Below are positions 60,392 to 64,000 of a stretch of DNA of 64,000 bases, in pieces (position 1 is the first letter of the stretch; each line of letters starts with the position of its first letter). The notes under the pieces are model-generated. The model had not been told where the DNA came from. It did not search any database and worked only from the letters and a program-made list of their open reading frames with translations. Both the position numbers and the translations under genes were made by a program. Source of the DNA: Rhizobium sp. Root708 (GTDB lineage Bacteria > Pseudomonadota > Alphaproteobacteria > Rhizobiales > Rhizobiaceae); contig NZ_LMHV01000043.1 of NCBI RefSeq assembly GCF_001429725.1, forward strand, positions 84,938 through 148,937. Reading direction: 5' to 3'.

Positions 60392-62489
60392 ACTCGGTTT
60401 TGGCCTCGCGTGCCCAGGGCGGCGGCAAACGTTGTTCGATCCACGGCAGCAGCCTGATGGGTTTTGGTTCGATGCCAGACGTGATGATAGGATACTTGCT
60501 GAGGGCGTCGCGCATGAGTGGAAGTCCGGCCGGGTTGGTATAGCGGAGACTGGTCTCATCGCCTTCGCCTAATCGGCCCGAAATATCATTGATGATTAGT
60601 GGCGCAACCCCTGCCTGGAGGAGTGTATCCGCCATGCCGTGACGGAGCGCGTGGAAGGCGCGCTTCCACATTTTATCTCCCAAGGACCGTGCCATCATCG
60701 GGAGGAAGACGTCGTAGAAACGGTCGCCCGGATCATTCGTTGTCTTGTGGGAAATAAGGTCCGGGAACACGGCCTTGTATCCCAGCGTCTGTAGAGCAAC
60801 GCAGTAATCCATGAAGCCCAAACGGATCAATTCGTCGGGAAGAGGCAGCACTCGCTCCGATTGCTCGGTCTTCAATCGCCGAAACTCGTTCGTGCGAAGG
60901 ACGATCACGAGACCATCGTCATCTTCCTCGATATCGTTCAATGAAAGACCAGCGAACTCCTTTCTGCGGGCGCCAAGATAGGTGAACATGATGGGCAGGA
61001 AATAGGCCGCGTCATGGAAGACGTGTGGGCCCGGCTTGCCGCGGCCGCGATCGTGGTTCAGGGAGCCGGTATAGACCGGGCAGGAGAAAAGCGGCCGGAT
61101 CTCGTCTGGTTTCGGCTTGTGTTGTTGCCTGCGGATAGAGCCGGCCTTGGGCTTTTTCGGTCTCAGACCCTCGAAGCTCCAATCGTCGAGTTCAAAGCCG
61201 TGCCCGCGCACATGCTTGAGGAAGTGGTTCAGGTTTCCGAAGTGCTTGCGGATAGTCGCGGCGCTTAAGCCGACGGCCGCCTCCTTGCCCTCCGTCTCGG
61301 CCTGCTCGCGCAGCTTCTCCCCTTCGGCTCGTAGCTCGGGTGCCGACATCGCCCTCATTCTGGCGCTCTGTCCCCAACGCGTCGGAATGTTATTGAAGTG
61401 CTGGCGCAGCTTGCCGAGGTGGTATTGGCTGATCTGACCGGTATGCTCGATGCCGTATTCTTCAAGCACGCTCTTGAACATGCGAACCAGAGCGCGGGCA
61501 TCGCGTGCCGTACTGTCGTCCCAGGCGTCCTTCATGTTCTGGGCGAGCTTTTCGCATTCGGCCTCGAAATCCGCGACCCGAATAACCGGCTGCGTTTTCA
61601 CACCATCGTCGCTTTCGATAGCAGCGTGTCGCGGTGATGGAGATAGATCGAGCACAGCGAACGGGAAGGGCTCGGGAGGGCTTGGTGGCGAAGCATCTTC
61701 GACCGGAATCGCGATCAGGGGTGCCGGTGGCATGGCGATCTCAGGCGCCTGTTCGTAGGCAACAGGATGCGGCTTTGGCCTTGACCCGCCTGTGAGTTCG
61801 CTGAGATTTCGGTCTGCGAGAGGATGCCTCTCTGCAACGTCGAACAGCGCTTCTGCCCGACCGCTGAAATAGGCCTTCATTGCCTTTTCGTGGTTGAGGG
61901 CGTTTTGGCTGATATCGAACTGATGCATCAGCATTCGAATTCCATCCTGGAAGCCACGGGTGTTCGCCTCATGGAGCAATTCGATATAGTTCGATCTGAT
62001 CGCAAAGATATGTGAGGCAGGGACCCCGTTTTCGAGCAGGTACCTGGATCCGCTGCAGCCGTCCTTCAGTGTCAGGTTCTGGCGGATGCCAAACAATGCG
62101 AGCAGCTTGTATGCCCAGCCATTCTCCAGATCGAGTTCCAGTTCCTCGATGTCAGCCGGGCGGCCATAGCGTCTTGCGACGATCGAGATGTCTTCGAGAT
62201 GCAGGAGCATCACGTCCCGTTCATGTTCGCAAAGCTTTTGGAGCTGCGCCTTCGACATTGGTTCCTTCGATTTCATCTTCAGTTCGGCCATCAGCGTGTT
62301 GAGCTTTCTGCCGATGACTTCAGCCTTTTTATGATCGGAACAATGAAGGCTCAGTGAAAGCCGGCTGCCCGGCTGGCACCGTGCGAAAGAAGCTGGAACA
62401 CGTGCGCGCCAGTAAAAGATGTTGCCGCGGCGAATTAGGTTCTCGACGTCGTGGCGGACCGCCATGAGATTCTTGCCCTTGCCTGCCAC
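60375..62489 (-). CDS. tRNA-associated tyrosine integrase with DUF6538-like N-terminus
   Basis: 704 residues. The N-terminus (VENLIRRGNIFYWRARVP near residue 15) resembles the DUF6538 domain that precedes many integrases. A core-binding region follows, with the catalytic domain at residues ~490-670: R in LGARRKEFAGL near 505, K in LKTEQSERVLPLP near 535, HALRHG near 615 (H-x-x-R), and the nucleophile tyrosine in TSLRYTNPAG near 650. The gene begins 130 bp from the 3' end of tRNA-Gln on the same strand, the classical arrangement for integration at that tRNA. Its stop codon lies in the 31 bp palindrome. It probably catalyses the recombination that made the repeats at 11630 and 62590. Confidence 0.88.
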   Translation of the reverse strand: MAGKGKNLMAVRHDVENLIRRGNIFYWRARVPASFARCQPGSRLSLSLHCSDHKKAEVIGRKLNTLMAELKMKSKEPMSKAQLQKLCEHERDVMLLHLEDISIVARRYGRPADIEELELDLENGWAYKLLALFGIRQNLTLKDGCSGSRYLLENGVPASHIFAIRSNYIELLHEANTRGFQDGIRMLMHQFDISQNALNHEKAMKAYFSGRAEALFDVAERHPLADRNLSELTGGSRPKPHPVAYEQAPEIAMPPAPLIAIPVEDASPPSPPEPFPFAVLDLSPSPRHAAIESDDGVKTQPVIRVADFEAECEKLAQNMKDAWDDSTARDARALVRMFKSVLEEYGIEHTGQISQYHLGKLRQHFNNIPTRWGQSARMRAMSAPELRAEGEKLREQAETEGKEAAVGLSAATIRKHFGNLNHFLKHVRGHGFELDDWSFEGLRPKKPKAGSIRRQQHKPKPDEIRPLFSCPVYTGSLNHDRGRGKPGPHVFHDAAYFLPIMFTYLGARRKEFAGLSLNDIEEDDDGLVIVLRTNEFRRLKTEQSERVLPLPDELIRLGFMDYCVALQTLGYKAVFPDLISHKTTNDPGDRFYDVFLPMMARSLGDKMWKRAFHALRHGMADTLLQAGVAPLIINDISGRLGEGDETSLRYTNPAGLPLMRDALSKYPIITSGIEPKPIRLLPWIEQRLPPPWAREAKTESRRRK

Positions 62490-62589
62490 CGGCGACGCCG
62501 CGACGTGGGTCGCATGGGCATCACCTGTGGGCTACAGTTCTGGGCATCAGGTCGCCAATGATGCCAAAACGATATCCGGCACGACTGGA

Positions 62590-62640
62590 AAATCAAGGAA
62601 TTAAGGGGATTTAGAGAGAATTGGCTGGGGAACCTGGACT
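62590..62640. repeat. Candidate right attachment site (tRNA 3' end)
   Basis: Ungapped match of 46/51 to 11630-11680. It covers the last 19 bases of the tRNA-Gln gene and 32 bp of adjacent DNA. The intact tRNA side is the chromosomal side, and the integrase gene lies 100 bp inward. The 62490-62589 gap has no gene; it holds TGGGCATCAG (62541-62550), also present in repeats R1 and R3. Confidence 0.75.
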
Positions 62641-62695
62641 CGAACCAAGATTAACGGAGTCAGAGTCCGTCGTTCTACCATTGAACTATTCCCCA
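62622..62695 (-). tRNA. tRNA-Gln (anticodon CUG)
   Basis: The minus strand reads as a 74-nt tRNA including an encoded CCA. The acceptor stem is TGGGGAA/TTCCCCA with discriminator G; the D arm is GTTC/GAAC, the anticodon arm is ACGGA-CTCTGAC-TCCGT giving anticodon CTG, and the T arm is TGG-TTCGAGT-CCA. It reads the glutamine codon CAG. Its 3' end is the integration target of the island to its left and is intact here. Confidence 0.95.
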
Positions 62696-62939
62696 GCAGG
62701 TGCGGCGCTCGAAGCGCTCCGCTGGTGTGCGGCGCTTATAAACAAAACTTGGCGGAATGCAAATACCTGTTTTGAAAAAAATCGAACCTTGTTGTGGAGC
62801 GATCGTAACCCCTTTGTAAAGGCATCCTAAAAAGAGTTTGGTGTTTCGGCCCGGCGCTGGTATTCTTGCCGCAACGCAAAATCGAATGAGCGCCAGCTGC
62901 ATACCTTTCTGGACTTGCGCGGCGCGATGGATAACGAAC

Positions 62940-64000
62940 GTGAAAGACCCCGAAGGCGGCGTGAAGCCGCAACTTGACGGGGCGTCGGCGGCAGGTCGTG
63001 GGGATGGTAAAAAATCCCGGCGCCGCAAGGGCAAGCGAGGCGGGCATTCCCGCAACGCGGCTCCTCCCGCCCAGCATGTCTCTTCCGGTGAACTCGGAGA
63101 GACCGCGCGCCCAACGGATCATGTCGCCGGGAATCCGGCCCGAAAGCGCAAGCGCCGCCGTGGTGCGGGTGGACCTTCCGAAGCTGCGTCTAAAAGACCC
63201 CAGGGTGAAGACAAGATTGTCGCGGCCGACCAGCCTGCGCGCCCGGACGGCGACACGCCACCCAGCCGTCGAAATCGTCGCAAGCATCGCGGCAAGCGCG
63301 GTCTGCAGGGGCGTCCACTCGCCCAGCAGAAGCCTGCCGCCCAGGTGCAGCCGCAGCCATCGGCTCCGGTCGCGCGATCCGGCGGTGACAACCGGACGGC
63401 GGAAGCGCCCGGGCGCACCCAGCGGCCGGCCGAGCGGGACCAGCAGCGGTCCACACCGGCGCAACATCCCTGGCCGGACGAACTCTATGCCGCTCTCGAT
63501 CTCGGCACCAACAACTGCCGCCTGCTGATTGCCCAGCCGACGCGGCCCGGGCAGTTTCGCGTCGTTGACGCCTTTTCGCGCATCGTGCGCCTCGGGGAAG
63601 GGCTCGCGGCAAGCGGCCGGCTTTCCGACGACGCCATGGATCGCGCGGTCGATGCCTTGCGCGTCTGCGCCTCGAAGCTGAAGAATCGCGAAATCCGCCG
63701 CATGCGGCTGATCGCGACCGAGGCCTGCCGGCAGGCAAGCAACGGAGCTGAGTTTCTCGAGCGCGTCGTCACCGAAACCGGTCTCGAGCTCGAGGTCATC
63801 GATCGTGAGACCGAAGCGCGGCTCGCCGTTTCCGGCTGCTCGTCGCTCGTCGGTCGCGAAACGCGGTCGGTCGTCCTCTTCGATATCGGCGGCGGCTCTT
63901 CGGAAATCGCGGTCATTCGCATCGGCGACAGCCGCTTCAATCGCCTTGCCAATCACATCACCCACTGGACGTCCTTGCCGGTCGGCGTCGTCACGCTGTC
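62940..64000 (+). CDS. Ppx/GppA family phosphatase (partial, C-terminus off the window)
   Basis: The frame opens at a GTG at 62940 and stays open to the window's right edge. The first ~180 residues are a Lys/Arg/Pro-rich low-complexity extension. The Ppx/GppA domain then begins with AALDLGTNNCRLL (the phosphate 1 loop, near residue 185), followed by VRLGEGLAASGRLSDDA and IATEACRQASNG, and FDIGGGSSEIAV (phosphate 2 loop, near residue 315). Such enzymes degrade polyphosphate or pppGpp. The N-terminal extension and position next to tRNA-Gln are common in rhizobia, marking the conserved chromosomal flank. The upstream 62696-62939 has only the promoter region. Confidence 0.88.
   Translation, partial: MKDPEGGVKPQLDGASAAGRGDGKKSRRRKGKRGGHSRNAAPPAQHVSSGELGETARPTDHVAGNPARKRKRRRGAGGPSEAASKRPQGEDKIVAADQPARPDGDTPPSRRNRRKHRGKRGLQGRPLAQQKPAAQVQPQPSAPVARSGGDNRTAEAPGRTQRPAERDQQRSTPAQHPWPDELYAALDLGTNNCRLLIAQPTRPGQFRVVDAFSRIVRLGEGLAASGRLSDDAMDRAVDALRVCASKLKNREIRRMRLIATEACRQASNGAEFLERVVTETGLELEVIDRETEARLAVSGCSSLVGRETRSVVLFDIGGGSSEIAVIRIGDSRFNRLANHITHWTSLPVGVVTL

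Noticed and set aside
62736..63965. Long minus-strand frame opposite the phosphatase gene
   Set aside because: A shadow of the Ppx/GppA coding strand; its translation is low-complexity, and the plus-strand frame has clear phosphate-loop motifs.
1..64000. CRISPR array, rRNA genes or a complete insertion sequence
   Set aside because: No regularly spaced short repeats, no rRNA sequence and no intact transposase were seen; only an IS3 OrfA scar at 955-1098.

Overview
The window looks like a piece of a high-GC alphaproteobacterial chromosome, most likely Rhizobiaceae (Sinorhizobium/Rhizobium type). This is an inference from the tRNA-Gln next to a Ppx/GppA phosphatase gene with a basic N-terminal extension, the GTG starts, and the style of the ABC transporters. 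Almost everything left of the tRNA at 62622-62695 is accessory DNA: a defence-rich genomic island, probably built by repeated insertion at the 3' end of that tRNA gene.

Layout. 1-7.2 kb holds a partial gene and a two-gene operon with HEPN-like R-x4-H motifs, an IS3 remnant, an unknown gene and a helicase IV-like helicase with topoisomerase-type zinc fingers. 7.5-11.8 kb, between two copies of a ~170 bp repeat, carries a small LprI-like lipoprotein-type protein and two DUF1254/DUF1214 genes plus a decayed third copy. 11.8-22.3 kb is a metabolic module: a GntR/FCD regulator, a TIM-barrel sugar isomerase, an amino-acid-type permease and binding protein, and a divergent operon for a polyamine/iron-type ABC transporter, a creatinase-like M24 hydrolase and a flavin reductase-like protein. 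22.97-28.08 kb is one 1,700-residue gene fusing a DEDD exonuclease, a RecQ helicase and a UvrD helicase. 28.3-35.8 kb is a complete type I Zorya anti-phage system (zorABCD). 36.1-41.7 kb holds a divergent pair: an FRG-domain protein and a zinc-hook SMC/Rad50-like ATPase. 41.9-49.0 kb is a methyltransferase/helicase/GIY-YIG operon resembling Bacillus subtilis yeeABC, with an Mrr-type endonuclease in front. 49.1-50.0 kb is an HNH endonuclease. 50.3-57.8 kb is a plus-strand set: a DUF3102-like regulator, a PD-(D/E)xK-like protein, and an FtsH-like enzyme split into an AAA protein and an M41 peptidase, then a frameshifted DUF429-like gene and a small protein. 58.0-62.5 kb holds two large convergent tyrosine recombinases, and the second lies beside tRNA-Gln(CUG).

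The most notable signal is a palindromic core, CGGAAATWATTTCCG or a one- to two-base variant. It recurs at 7.70, 11.81, 22.63, 28.19, 41.91, 49.09, 53.42 and 60.38 kb, nearly always between functional modules and next to the stop codon of the module on its right. The most perfect copy (15 bp arms, one-base centre) straddles the stop codon of the tRNA-proximal integrase, exactly where the two recombinase genes converge. I infer that this is a recombination site and that the island is an array of exchangeable cassettes (defence plus metabolism) served by these recombinases. Independently, a 51 bp near-repeat (46/51 identical, no gaps) at 11630-11680 and 62590-62640 marks a 50.96 kb unit whose right end is the tRNA 3' end. 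No CRISPR array or rRNA was seen.
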